A stretch of 64,000 nucleotides of DNA from Metaphire vulgaris (taxonomy: Eukaryota > Annelida > Clitellata > Crassiclitellata > Megascolecidae): assembly GCA_018105865.1 (NCBI GenBank), contig CM030853.1, positions 748,357 to 812,356 on the forward strand, read 5' to 3'. Below are positions 34,374 through 45,243 of this stretch, one piece after another. Made by a program: the position numbers and the translations under genes. The stretch's first letter is position 1. Every line of letters begins with the position of its first letter. A model generated the notes under the pieces. The model was not told where the DNA came from. It searched no databases and was given only the letters and a program-made list of their open reading frames with translations.

Positions 34374-37300
34374 GAAATGTTGGTTTACATTGCTCACGGC
34401 GGCGCGACAACGGCCGACATCTTCCGACGTCCCGGATCGGCCGGCGACGTGGCCGTCATAGTGGCTGACCTGGCGGCAGGCAGACTGGTGGACTTTACCA
34501 GATACAACTTCTGTACGTTGGCATCAGTTGCCAAGGTAGGCGTTCGGATTCCAGGATGTTGGCGACATTTAACCCCATCAGTTTCATAATTGCATCGCTA
34601 GCAGACTGTGAATAAATGAAATCCACAATCTTGAAAGCATACTTGCATGCTAAGAAGTTGGATCTGTTTATTATGTGTTTGATGAAATGTCATTTGTATT
34701 AGATTTGACCTCTGATCAGTCTGCAGGGATACAATAACAGTTTGGATTGTTTTGCAGTATTGTGAAATTAAACTTCTGTGATTTTTCACCAAATGCCGTA
34801 GGATGTATGCACGGCAACACTATGGTAATGTAACATTGTAATGTAGGATAGCACAGCATTGTGTCTGCTTGATTTTCGAAGTTACAATATTCTGCGATTG
34901 AGCGTAAATGTTGTGTTTGAAGCTTAGAATTTTCTTACACCTTTGACAGAAATTTTTGCTCAGAATTCCCGGAGGTCTTTTCGGGGCGGATGTTGAGAAT
35001 CGTCTTCTCGGGGTGCTGAGGTTAAACAGTAGGGCCAAGAAATATGAAACCATCAACAGGTTAGTGAGTTTGTGTGAGAAAAAACTGCATCGTATCATCG
35101 GTTTGCACTTTTCAGCTCCTCTGAGCGTTCTGTATAGGCGCTATATAAATTCTGCATTACGTTACACGTATTTTGCTCTGTAGTTCTTTTATTTGGCAGT
35201 TGCTTTTGCTATTAACTCGGTTTCAATCTAAGTTCTTGTTATATTGGTATCTGCTTAACCCATTAGTAACAGTGTTAGGGTAATACTTGTGAAACGGTTA
35301 TAATACTCCACACACATTACAATTACAATTAAGCCAGTTATTATCACATTCAAGGCACTATGGAAGTTATGTGATTTGAAGCAAGGCTAGCATAGCAGAA
35401 CTTGGAAATTAGCATTAATACTGATGGAACGTGATGTTAAGAGAAATGTGATATTTATCAAGTTTGACTGTAATTCTTATTTGGTTGGATCATTTTTACC
35501 ATTTTGGTTATTATTTAACATTAATTCTTTGTATTATGAAATGTTGCAGGTTATGAATAAAATTCCGTTTCCAATTTTGGAGTTATTTGGATTTGCAGAG
35601 AATGACTTCTTTGTCCATGATGGATTTATATTTTAAAGATGGTCTCTGTATTAAACTGCATTGAAGCCAGTAGCATAGTAGTTGTTATTATCGAATTGTT
35701 TCACCGTGGCTTTGTTATATTAAGTCTGGCTTTGCTTGGCAGTATAATAACGCACCTTCCGCTGCCAACCCAGCGGCTACTATCTCTGCTGCTCGGCACC
35801 TGGTTCCGCATCGTCAGTCATTCGGAATACAACGCGATGTCGTCCGACGCGGTCGCCAAGAACGTCGCCACCTCGGTCTTTCACGGCGTCGGCGGCGACG
35901 TCGAGCGACTCCAGAGCGCCGTCCAGGTGCTGCAGATCCTGATCGACGACTTCAGCGTCGTCGGTATGCTCGGCGCGAAGAACATCCAGTACTTCGCTGA
36001 CGTGTCGAGGACTCGAACGAGCGCGGAAGAAAGGAGAAGCGGCAACCCAAGCGCATCGTCGACATTGTGTGAGTCTTTTGGGTTTTGATTTTAGATCTAC
36101 AACTAAAGATTGAACACCTCGAATGTGTAGTAATAAAGGAGGCGCTGTACAGGTCCTTTTATTACATTACGTTACGTTTAGGTCTGATGGCGTCCAGCCA
36201 GTGTCTCGGTTCAGCCGCTCTCAGCAGCAGCAGCTCCGTCGCGCCAAGAGCATCTCTTGCTGCGCAGTCCGATGCCATCGTGCACGTCTATCCCCCGACG
36301 CCTTCGACTCCCCCGGCCGGGCGTACGCCATCTTCGCCGCGCCGCGAATCAAGTCTCTGGGTGAAACAGCAGCTGAATCCACAGTCGTCGGCATCCGCTC
36401 CCGACGTTAACAAGGTACGAAGAGTCGTTCAGCATCTCTGTGGTAATGTAACATTTTTAGATCAGCAAGAAAGTATGCCGAGTTTTCGCTAATGCACCCT
36501 TCAGAAGTACATCGACTGTAGTATTGCTGTGTTGTTTTTTTTCCCATAGTAATAGACTACTTATGATGATTTGTTTTGTGCCACCCTGTATATAATTATA
36601 TACAGGGTGGCACAAAAAAACCGGACTATATTAAATGCTAACCTAAATGTGACTAGTCCGGGTTTTTTGCACCAACCTGTATATTATTTTAGATCATATT
36701 TAGGGTTTTTAGGGTTTTTAGGTTTTTAGGGTTTTTAGCTTTTAGGGTTTTTGGGGTTTTTAGGTTTTTAGGGTTTTTAGAGTGTTTAGGTTTTTAGGGT
36801 TTTTAGGGTGTTTAGGTTTTTTGGGTTTTTAGGGTTTTTAGCTTTTAGGGTTTTTAGGGTTTTCAGGTTTTTATGGTTTTTAGGTTTTTTGGTTTTTAGG
36901 TTTTTAGGTTTTTAGGGTTTTTAGGGTTTTTAGCTTTTAGGGTTTTTAGGTTTTTGGGTTTTTAGGGTTTTTAGCTTTTAGGGTTTTTAGGGTTTTTGGG
37001 TTTTTATGGATTTTAGGGTTTTAGGGTTTTTAGGGTTTTTAGAGTGTTTAGGTTTTTTGGGTTTTTAGGGTTTTTAGGTTTTTATGGTTTTTAGCTTGTA
37101 AGGGTTTTTAGCTTTTAGGGTTTTTGGGTTTTTAGGGTTTTTAGTGTGTTAGTTTTTAGGGTTTTTAGGTGTTTTGGGTTTTTAGGGTTTTAGATTTTTA
37201 GGGTTTTTAACTTTTAGGGTTTTTAGGGTTTTTGGGTTTCACTAATTAAGCCGGGTGCAAGAAATTCTTCATTTAATAGAACAAATATTGGTTTTAGGTG

Positions 37301-38031
37301 AAAACAGTGGGTGATGGAATTTTTTACTTATTTTTCCTGATTTCAGCTACCAAATTTACTTAAGAATAAACATTTCGTTTTGAAACAATTTTTCCATCGC
37401 AGGCCTGTGTTAGGGTGGCACAAAAAAACCGGACTATATTAAATGCTAACCTAAATGTGACTAGTCCGGGTTTTTTGCACCAACCTGTATATTATTTTAG
37501 ATCATATTTTCAAGCTTGACTTCAATTAGATTTCTAGTGCTGTGCAGTTGTTGTTGTTGTTGTACTTATGATATAGTCATGATACTACTGCTGAGATTTC
37601 TGTGGCGAAATTGTGCTCTTTTTTATTGAGTTTAGATGTTGACCAGTCCAAGCCGTAGTCTCCTGTCATCCGGCATGATGTCGTCCAGTCTGACTCGGTT
37701 TGACAGTGTCAAGCGACGTCAGCTGATGCGGATGAAGATGCGGTCGCACTGGTTCCTCAGCCCAAACGCAAACAACCGGCCGGAGATGCCGCGCGAGACA
37801 ACCAGCCTGATATGGATGGACGGGGCAAGTAAGTCTCGCCCTTTCGCGCACAACCTTTCCTCCTCGAGCTTTAACGACGCGATCCTGTCGAACTACAGCT
37901 CCAAGCTACTTTCCGACCCTTCTGGTTCGCCGACCGCCGGGTTTCCAAGATTCCTCGTTCCGGCGGCCGAGGCAAAACCGGGACCCGCGGGAACATATTC
38001 CCCGAGACTTCCATCGACAAACGGTCACTAG
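34374..38031 (+). CDS. RhoGAP-domain protein, five exons seen, 5' end missing
   Basis: RhoGAP domains accelerate GTP hydrolysis by Rho/Rac/Cdc42 GTPases. Exons: 34374-34535, 34950-35059, 35743-36068, 36182-36414 and 37636-38031, GT-AG with matching phases. The first gives EMLVYIAHGGATTADIFRRP; the FRRPG segment holds the arginine finger. Next come KFLLRIPGGLFGADVENRLL (conserved Lys-Phe-Leu region), LPLPTQRLLSLLLGTWFRIV, MSSDAVAKNVATSVF and LQSAVQVLQILIDDF, all in canonical RhoGAP order. The tail is Ser/Pro-rich, with a notable basic motif FDSVKRRQLMRMKMRSHWFL. The domain lacks its first helix, so at least one exon is upstream. Frame is ambiguous at the end of the third exon and through the fourth (see findings). 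The last exon contains a strong internal donor (AAGTAAGT, about 37827), so an alternative C-terminus is possible. I cannot place it in a specific ARHGAP subfamily. Confidence 0.82.
36571..36685. mobile_element. Tc1/mariner-like MITEs, head to head
   Basis: The right end of one element (TTTTGTGCCACCCTGTATA) abuts the left end of another (TATACAGGGTGGCACAAAA). The second is complete, ending GGTTTTTTGCACCAACCTGT. It is related to the copy at 16,585. Confidence 0.65.
36604..36701 (+). repeat. 98 bp direct repeat, copy A
   Basis: It runs from AGGGTGGCACAAAAAAACC to TTTTAGATCATATTT and contains the mariner-like MITE plus unique-looking flank. An apparently identical copy lies at 37412-37509, on the other side of the telomere-like array. 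Confidence 0.85.
36693..37235. repeat. Degenerate telomere-like array, unit about TTTTTAGGG
   Basis: About 540 bp of imperfect TTTTTAGGG, TTTTTAGG and TTTTTAGCTTTTAGGG units on one strand. It lies in the intron between the last two RhoGAP exons and is flanked by the 98 bp direct repeat described separately. Confidence 0.9.
37412..37509 (+). repeat. 98 bp direct repeat, copy B
   Basis: Matches copy A at 36604-36701 over its whole length, including about 20 bases beyond the MITE end. This shows duplication of the locus, not independent insertion. Confidence 0.85.
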
Positions 38032-38542
38032 ACGTTCTTTACATCAGCTCAGGTGCGAGAGAAAATCCAAAGTGGTGCCACTATTGCGCCAAACAGCGCT
38101 AAAAAGACTTTGAGCGATGTGTGGACACCGTTGTATCGGGGACGGGGATCGTTGCTATGTTTTTCTACGGAGCTTTCCGGGGATCTTGCGAGCGATGAAA
38201 ACCTGTAGATTTCTTGCAGCCACCGTTTACTCGGCATCGTCCCACGGCGACAAATGACGTTTCACTTTGAGCAATACTTGTGATTTTCAAATACGTGTTG
38301 CCAATTCACAGATGGAACTTGTTTCCCTTCGAGTTCGAGCGTTTGTTTCGTATCTATTCGTAGCGTAGCTTTTGATTCTCAGCAACTTTTTTGCAACACA
38401 GTCACGGTGTTCGTTATTCGAAGATTTTTCCATTTTTATACAGACAAGAGCATTTTTGTGATGGTGAAATTAGTGAGATATTTCTTGTCTTTTGCGATGT
38501 TCTTATCTGTCTGTGTTTCTAATTATGCTGTTTTGTCTAAAG

Positions 38543-38884
38543 CAGGGGTGGCCAACCCGCCAGGTGTTAATTGGCCGCCCTCATGTTGGCATCTTTCTAA
38601 ATAAATTCTATTGGTCCTATTTATGCAGACAATATTGCGTCATGACTAAGACTTTTTTAGTTTTTAGTTTAATTTTAGTTTAATTTTAATGATTAATGAT
38701 TTAATTAAAATGTTTAATTTTAATAATTTTAGCTTAATTTAGTAAAATAGTACTTTAAACTGCTCTTCGATTGTAACTGTTACCAGTTACTAGGCCTACT
38801 GTTGTGTGATTGCAGTCGTTGTCACCAACATGCGGCATCACAATTTCTAATGGTCCCCTTGTAGCCAACGGTCGGCCACTCCTG
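38543..38884 (+). mobile_element. hAT-like element with CAGGGGTGGCCAAC ends
   Basis: Starts CAGGGGTGGCCAAC and ends GTCGGCCACTCCTG. These termini resemble hAT elements of the Charlie type. Flanking octamers GTCTAAAG and GTCTAAGG differ at one position. The interior is AT-rich and non-coding. It lies about 500 bp beyond the RhoGAP stop codon. Confidence 0.85.
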
Positions 38885-39311
38885 GTCTAAGGCAACCACC
38901 TGTATGTGCACTTCTTCGAATTTTTATGAATTAAAAAAGAAGTTTTATCTGACAGTTTGTGCAGCGCATTGGTCAGAAAGTGGCTGCCTTGTCAGATCAT
39001 GTGCGCCTCCAACTGAGTTTTATCCAGGCCTGCTAGGGGAGATACTCCCCCTCCCGCCTCAAAATTTACCCCTCCCAAAAAATTCAGCAATGGGCAAAAC
39101 TTTTTTACATTGAACCATGTCTCTTCCCCTCCAGCCAAGTCATTTTCTCCCCTTGCCCCAAGATCTGGGGGTTGTTTCAAGTTGGCGTGACGGAGATTCT
39201 AGCAACGCCCCTTTTTTCCAAATTTATGTAGCACCTTATCCAATGCACCCATCCAATCGATGCCATTATCCTCATTCGCCATGTTCCGGGTCTCGAACCA
39301 GAGTCGACTGG

Positions 39312-39482
39312 CAGGGGCGTAGCTAGGAATTTGATTGGGGGGGGGGTATAATGTGATTTTGGGGGGTATAAATATTTAAAAACTTTGAAAGTCTTAAAAA
39401 ACACATTGAAAATTTTAAGGTAGTTTGGTTTTTTGGGGGTATATATACCGATATACCCCCTCCGCACGTCGCTACGCCCCTG
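39312..39482 (+). mobile_element. hAT-like element of the CAGGGGCGTAGC family
   Basis: Ends CAGGGGCGTAGCTAGG and GTCGCTACGCCCCTG. Exact 8 bp duplication TCGACTGG at 39304-39311 and 39483-39490. Length 171 bp, with a shared interior motif GGTATATA..CCGATATACCCCC. Confidence 0.92.
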
Positions 39483-39892
39483 TCGACTGGTTCAATATTT
39501 TGCCTCTGCTGAGTCTGCTCGACGATCTGCGAAGCTTAGTCGCCGAGCGGAGGCGGTTGTGTTGACGTACGCCAGCCTTCAGCCCTGTGGCTGACGGCGA
39601 CGAGATGGCCCTCGATCGTCGGTTCTTTCTCTGGACGGAACAGTCTGGCTGTTTTGTTAGGTGGCGATGAGACTGGATTGCCCCCCTCCCCCCGTAAGAA
39701 GGCAAGAACTATACAGCCTGTCTAACGTACGCGAGACACCGGATTCAACAATATATGGAAGATGATGGAGAGAACTTCAACAGAGAAGCAGACAGACATG
39801 CAGACTTATAGCCAAAAGAACTGGTAAAAGAGTGAGGAGGAGAGAACCAAACAGTATCATTATTATTATTGTTGTTTGGAATGAACTTGAAC

Positions 39893-39941
<49 letters not shown>

Positions 39942-40030
39942 ACTTTCTATATCTCTGTCTGTCTCTCTCTCCCTCTCCCTCTCCCTCTTTATCTATCTGT
40001 CTATCTATATATCTATCTATCTAACTGTCT
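39893..40030. repeat. (CT)n and (CTAT)n/(CTGT)n tract
   Basis: Pure CT for about 46 bases, then CTCCCT and TATCTATCTGTC variants. A second CT/CCT tract lies at 40,334-40,388. Confidence 0.95.
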
Positions 40031-40754
40031 CTCTTCTCGTCTATCCTTTTCTCTCACAGGTCAACATAAATCACGTCACACGAACTCCCAGACACACACA
40101 CACACGCACCGTATGCAGGAAAATGATGCTACGGGCTCGCGAAGAGAGGAGAGGAGACTGCGGCGGCAGCGGCGGCCTTGAGTCGGCCACCGCCGGTCTC
40201 TGCCTCCTTCCCGTCTTACCCGTCTCTCTCTAGGAGCTTCAGTTTTGCCCGAGATCGGCGCTCGTAATCAGCGGCCTCCGTCTAATCTAAGTTTCCAGCT
40301 TGCGTCCTCCGAGTCAAAGGCGCAAATATTTCCTCTCTCTCCCTCTCTCCCTCCCTCTCTCCCTCTCTCCCTCCCCCCTCTCTCCCTCTGGCTATGGGTC
40401 CCGATGGCTGGAATTCCGCCTTACTTCGTAAACTAGGCTACTAGTAGCAGTCTCGTCGGATTCGCTGCGCCGAAGGCAACTGCCATCAGAAGTGCTAGTA
40501 GCAGTTTGCCGAAGTGTCTGTTCGCTTTGTCGAGCGTGGATTCGTGGATATCCTCGAGAGAAATTGGATTTTTTTAAAAACTGATTCTCTGTAATAATCC
40601 GCTTAAACCGCGCTCGAAGTATTTCCCTTCTGAAACAGGTGGTTGGACAGCTACACGTAAGACTGCGTACCGACCTGACTTCACGGCTTACGTCAAGACG
40701 TCTGCCTGACATGTGGTTTGTCATAAATAAGCGTTAAAATTTGATAATTTAAGA

Positions 40755-40930
40755 TCAATGGAGGCCCCAGGATTTTACAACTGGGGGACGTTAAAGTGGC
40801 AACTTCTAAGCACGGACCAACCATTTTTCGTAAACCTGGACTAGTTTAGTTGTTTAGAATGAGCGCACTAGAGTACTAGAGTACGGGGGGTGGCATCCAA
40901 TAGAGTGGGGCACGGGCCCCATTGTATAGT
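40755..40930 (-). mobile_element. Degenerate reverse copy of the CAGTGGCGGCTC hAT-like family
   Basis: Read on the minus strand it carries, in order, ATGGGGCCCGTGCCCC, a variable centre, AGAAGTTGCCAC and TCCTGGGGCC, the same order as at 1,020 and 9,933. The ends are eroded. Confidence 0.55.
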
Positions 40931-41393
40931 TGCCTCCTCATCTATGCTTTGGAAAATTTCTATCGGTAGCCTATGTCGATGTCTAAATATAGTCCAGTGC
41001 CCCTTGTTGGATTTAACCCTCCTCAATTTCTTATCTTCAACTTATCTTCAATCTTGTTCAGGTTTGTCAGGTTCTACTGTATACTTGTCATGCATTTGCA
41101 GCACACATAGACCAGACCTACAGTGCATTTTGCTGAGTTTTCTTATATATTACGACATTAAAGCGACATATTATTATCTACAGTGCAGCTGCAGGCATAA
41201 TATGACATTGTCTGAAACGACGCCTTTACGCATTCATACGGCCCCTCCGAGTGGTACGTGGAGCCAGATGTGTGCTTGCTGTGGGACGGTACTCGATAAG
41301 TGCCAACACTTTCTTCATAAAATAGCAGACGACCTTTTCCCCTTGTCAGGTCAAACCTTAGAGGCGACTTTAACTTATCATGGGATTGATATT

Positions 41394-41554
41394 CAGGGGC
41401 GTAGCCAGGAATTTGATTTCGGGGGTATACAGTTTTGTCATTTGAGGGGTAAAAATCTTTAAAATTTTGAAAATCTTAAAAACATTAAAATTTTAAGGTA
41501 GTCTTATTCTTGAGGGGTATATAACCGATATACCCCCCCGTCGCTACGCCCCTG
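41394..41554 (+). mobile_element. hAT-like element of the CAGGGGCGTAGC family
   Basis: Ends CAGGGGCGTAGCCAGG and GTCGCTACGCCCCTG. Flanking octamers TTGATATT and TTGACATT differ at one base. Length 161 bp; same family as 39,312 and 57,768. Confidence 0.88.
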
Positions 41555-41767
41555 TTGACATTGAGTTCAACTCGTGCATGGTTTAGAGCCCATGCTCTAT
41601 TGAACTGTCGTCCAAACGTGAATTTGAGCAGAATTTTTTTCTGTAGGCGCGATTTTCGAAAATATTTCGATTTTCGCGAAGAAAAATCCTGTTAATGTAT
41701 GCTTCCTTGTTCGTCGATCGAAAAAAAGTCCTCGAGATTTTCTCAAAAATTCGTCAGATTTATCGTC

Positions 41768-41941
41768 CAGTGTTTATTCTAGGCCTTCTCTGGGGGAATC
41801 CCCCAAGTTTTGAAATCCCCCCCCCCAATTTTTTATATGTTGGCTGGGGAAATGGAAATCCCCCAAAGTGTGGAGACTCAGACCTTGTCTCCCCAAACAT
41901 TTCAAAATCCCCCAATGTCAAGGTGACTAGAATAAACACTG
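41768..41941 (+). mobile_element. hAT-like element with CAGTGTTTATTCTAG ends
   Basis: Perfect 15 bp inverted termini CAGTGTTTATTCTAG / CTAGAATAAACACTG. The flanking duplication TTTATCGT is exact (the next base, C, also matches). Length 174 bp, filled with G- and C-runs. Confidence 0.9.
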
Positions 41942-42264
41942 TTTATCGTCTGAGAGCGTTCTAAAGAGGCGACGCAGATAGGCCTACTGCGCTACATGCA
42001 GCTAGCGATGTAGCTCAACACTAGAGCGCTAACATAGCGTTCTATGTTAGCGCTCTAGTGTTTTGATAGCTTGGAAAGGCTGCTGCTTCTTTCAGCACTT
42101 AAGATAATTTGTCTGTTTCTGCGTTTTAAGTGCCAGAGGACGATGATGTTCCACGAGGCAAAGAATCTGTCCACGTGACTGAATTAGAAGCGCGCATCAT
42201 CACGTGACCGATCGAATGCCAAAGGAGTCGCGTTTTTCGAACATTACCGTTTCATTCTGAACAG

Positions 42265-43712
42265 AGGTTCGCACCAGCAGAGACTCTGAGACGAGAATTA
42301 CTTCCAAATATGCCGATCATCGTCAAGAAGAAGCCGGAGACTTCGTCGGCGTCGGTCGCAGCAGCAGCAGCAGCAGCCGCTTCCCGTCTCCTAGCAACGG
42401 CGCTACCAGCAGCGCGTCTGACGTCACCAGGCCAGCGCCATTTTGGCGACGTCAGCCGAAGTCGACCGAAAGTTCCCGAAAACGTCCGACGAGAAAAATC
42501 AAAAAGAAATCGTCGTCGTCGTCGTCGTCATCATCATCGTCGTCATCATCATCTTCATCATCGGACAGTACAAAAGAAAGTAGCGGTGGTAGTAGCGACA
42601 ACGACGACGACGATGATGAAACTTCAGACGAAAAAAATTACGACGGTTGCGAAGGAATAATTGCCGAAAAAGAAGACAAGGGCGAAAACGGTCCGACCCC
42701 CAGCGGAAGAACTAAGAACCTTGCCGGGTTCTTTGCCAAGCAGACAGACGAAGCGAGAACTCCGGCGAAGAGAAAGGTACTCGAGGTGGCCGAAGTGGCC
42801 CCCGGTACGCTGGTACTCGAAAACGAACCCGCTCGGCGGCTGGAGGGCGTCGTGGGGGCCGACGACCCCGGCGAATGGGAAAAGCCGGTCGAGATCGAGC
42901 GAGGACGGGCGAAGTTGATCGCCAGCATGCTGCAGTCGAAGAGGGACGACGCCCCGACGCCCAGCCGGCGACGGTTCGTCCTGGACGTCGACAGAGGCGA
43001 TCCGGTGGTACTGGAGAACGACCCGGTGGTACTGGAAGGGGTGGTACGGAGCGGGGAATCTCGGCGGCGGGGGGACGACGACGACGACCTGGTCAGGCAG
43101 AGAGGGCGGATCAAGAACATCGCCGAGCGTTGGAAACGCGCCCAAGACCAGCAGCATCTTCCGTCCGAAGACGAAGAAGACGGCGGGGACGACGACGGGG
43201 ACACGGCGGCCGGGCCCAAGAAGCCGGCGTGGCTCGTCGAGCTGGAGACGGCAAAGGAGGGAGGGGTGTACGAGACGGAGAGCACGCCGGTGGTGAGGGA
43301 GGACGTCGTCAGGGCGGATGACGACGAACCTGACGTCATCTCCGTCCAGAGGACGCGCAATCTGCGGAAGATGTGGTCGGAGATAGAGAGGGAGAAGATG
43401 GAACAGGACAGGGAGCTAGCAAAGAGACCGCAAACATCGAAGCGGACGGAGGAGGAGGAGGAAGAAGACAGCGGATCAGACTCTGAAGAGGAGGAGGATT
43501 CGAGCAGCGCTGAGGAGGACGTAAAGACTTCGAAGGTCACTCCTTCTCTTCCTCAACGGAGAGAACGAAACGTTCCACCGCCACGGGCCGACGGTTCCAA
43601 ATCCTCTCGTAATAGTAAACCACAAAGAAGCTCTCGTCGTCGTCGTCGTCTTCATCTTCTCGTTCACCTTCTCCTGCCCGATGCTCTTTGTTCGTTAATG
43701 AGGCGTCGCTGA
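42265..43712 (+). CDS. Unrecognised charged protein with four repeated GRxKN(I/L)A modules
   Basis: One open frame runs from after a stop at 42258-42260 to 43712. The 5' limit is a possible acceptor (AACAG at 42264). In order it holds a Ser run, an Arg/Lys stretch, an 18-residue poly-Ser, an Asp-rich run, then four related modules. Each module ends in a basic, hydrophobic motif: GRTKNLAGFF (42705), GRAKLIASML (42903), GRIKNIAERW (43104) and TRNLRKMW (about 43352). Modules 2-4 also share an upstream acidic block (LENEPARRLEGVV, LENDPVVLEGVV, ETESTPVVREDVV). High third-position GC and the conserved spacing argue it is translated. No ATG is in this frame upstream; the ATG at 42310 (MPIIVKKKPET) is in another frame. 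The C-terminus may also be shifted at a CGT repeat near 43630. I do not recognise the family. A cytoskeletal scaffold with short linear motifs is one possibility, but that is a guess. Confidence 0.6.
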
Positions 43713-43939
43713 GATTCGCGCCGAAAAATTGACATCGGATACGGAACGATTTGCTCTTCTGCCGCCGCTGCTGTTGCCGCTGTGATTTATGGGCGAAACG
43801 GACGGCCCGGGACAGACCGCGGTACCCAATACGAAATGACTTCTGCAGTTAGCCTCCACCACACGGTCCACACCGAATAATAAGAACAGCCGCGATGCTA
43901 AGAATACATACGCGCCAACCTGCTGCGGACTAAAACGCC

Positions 43940-43940
<1 letters not shown>

Positions 43941-43974
<34 letters not shown>
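43941..43974. repeat. (CTG)n microsatellite
   Basis: Eleven CTG units downstream of the 42-43 kb exon. Confidence 0.93.
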
Positions 43975-44891
43975 CTATGCTGGGTAATTCTGGTCTAAAC
44001 GCAGAAGCTATTTTAACTGCACGAGAACTTAGTAGAAGTCTGGTAAATATTTCAATTCATTCGAGGCCATGGTAAATTGGTAATAAAAGTAATAATAATA
44101 ATACACCGGGCACCAACTTAGGTAACTAGGATGAAAAAGTGGGGGGGGGCAACCCATATACCTCCCCTTCTCTATGGAAACCTCTCAAAATGTTGGGGCG
44201 CCTCTAGCATAGAGGTCCAATAGAAGTTTCTGGCTTTCGATGTGAACTTAGGTCCACCTTAGAGAATCTACCCGGCGGGGGGGGGAAGACCAGGATCGGC
44301 GGTAACCATGGCGACTGCCGGACCGTAGCTGCCCCGGTGAAGAACCTAGAAGAAGATTGCAGCGGAACAGGTGATCAAGTGGTCGACCTGAACAGGTGGT
44401 CGGCCGGTGGCTCGAATAGTTAGTCATAGTCCGGAATGTCATCGTCAGAAGCAAAACGAGTAGCATGACTTCTACATTTCCTTTTGCAATTCCTTTGATG
44501 GCTTAAGACAAAAATACCAGCGCATCCATCAGTCGGACCACGGTCCGTGCAGCGCCAGGTTCGAACCAGAGCTAGCTTAACTCTACTCCACAAATTCATG
44601 TCACGGATCCAAATGCAATTAACTAATTATTATTGAAGTTTTTACTTTCCAGCTTTGTTGTAGGGAAATAAGGCTGGGCGACAGTGCATCGGGGGGAGAG
44701 GGCGATTTTGTCCCATTTAGAGAACTCCTGGCGCCGCCACCGTTTATACAAGTCGTTATACATTCTCATCTTGAAATTTTCCCAGACAACGTGCGTGAAA
44801 AACTTCAGAGAGGTTCGACGAATGATGCTTGAACGTATTTTTCACGCATTTAGATGGTTCTCTCATTGAGGCCATAGGCCTATATATGTAT

Positions 44892-45064
44892 CAGGGTTTA
44901 ATCTAGGTCGTTTCCGGGGGGAGGGGAATTTTCTTCCCCCAGGACATTTCAAATCCCCTCAGAAAATTTTGTCAAACTACATCAACTAACAGCAGCCCCC
45001 TAACTGACTACCCCCCAGCCTTGTCAGTCCCCCCCCTGGAGTCCAGAGTCTAGATGAAACACTG
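44892..45064 (+). mobile_element. Degenerate hAT-like element related to the 41,768 copy
   Basis: Ends CAGGGTTTAATCTAGG and GTCTAGATGAAACACTG are inverted. The flanking octamers agree at five of eight positions. The interior again has CCCCC and GGGGG blocks. Confidence 0.6.
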
Positions 45065-45196
45065 CTATGCACAGCCTTCTTTCGAGCAGTCCATTCATTT
45101 CACTGCAGCTTAATATATCAAAGTGACTTTGCACTTTGTTTGCACTTTGAAACGCTTTTCTTCTGTTTTACTTGCAAAACCAGTTAATTTAACTCA

Positions 45197-45243
45197 ATCA
45201 ATGAATGAATGAATGAATGAATGAATGAATGAATGAATGAATG
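45197..45243. repeat. (ATGA)n tetranucleotide repeat
   Basis: About 11 units of ATGA. Confidence 0.95.

Noticed and set aside
38049..38237. Short minus-strand frame after the RhoGAP stop
   Set aside because: No family match, and it lies in the probable 3' UTR of the + strand gene.
40890..41462. 190-codon open frame on the + strand
   Set aside because: It begins in the reverse copy of a hAT-like element at 40,755 and ends inside another at 41,394. The residues match no domain and composition is not coding-like.
42624..43540. 300- and 177-codon antisense frames opposite the 42-43 kb exon
   Set aside because: They are Ser/Pro-rich mirror frames of a GC-rich coding exon. The + strand frame has the repeated modules and they do not.
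44555..44575. GGTTCGAACC, a perfect polymerase III B-box match
   Set aside because: No A box or acceptor stem at tRNA spacing upstream. At most a SINE remnant.
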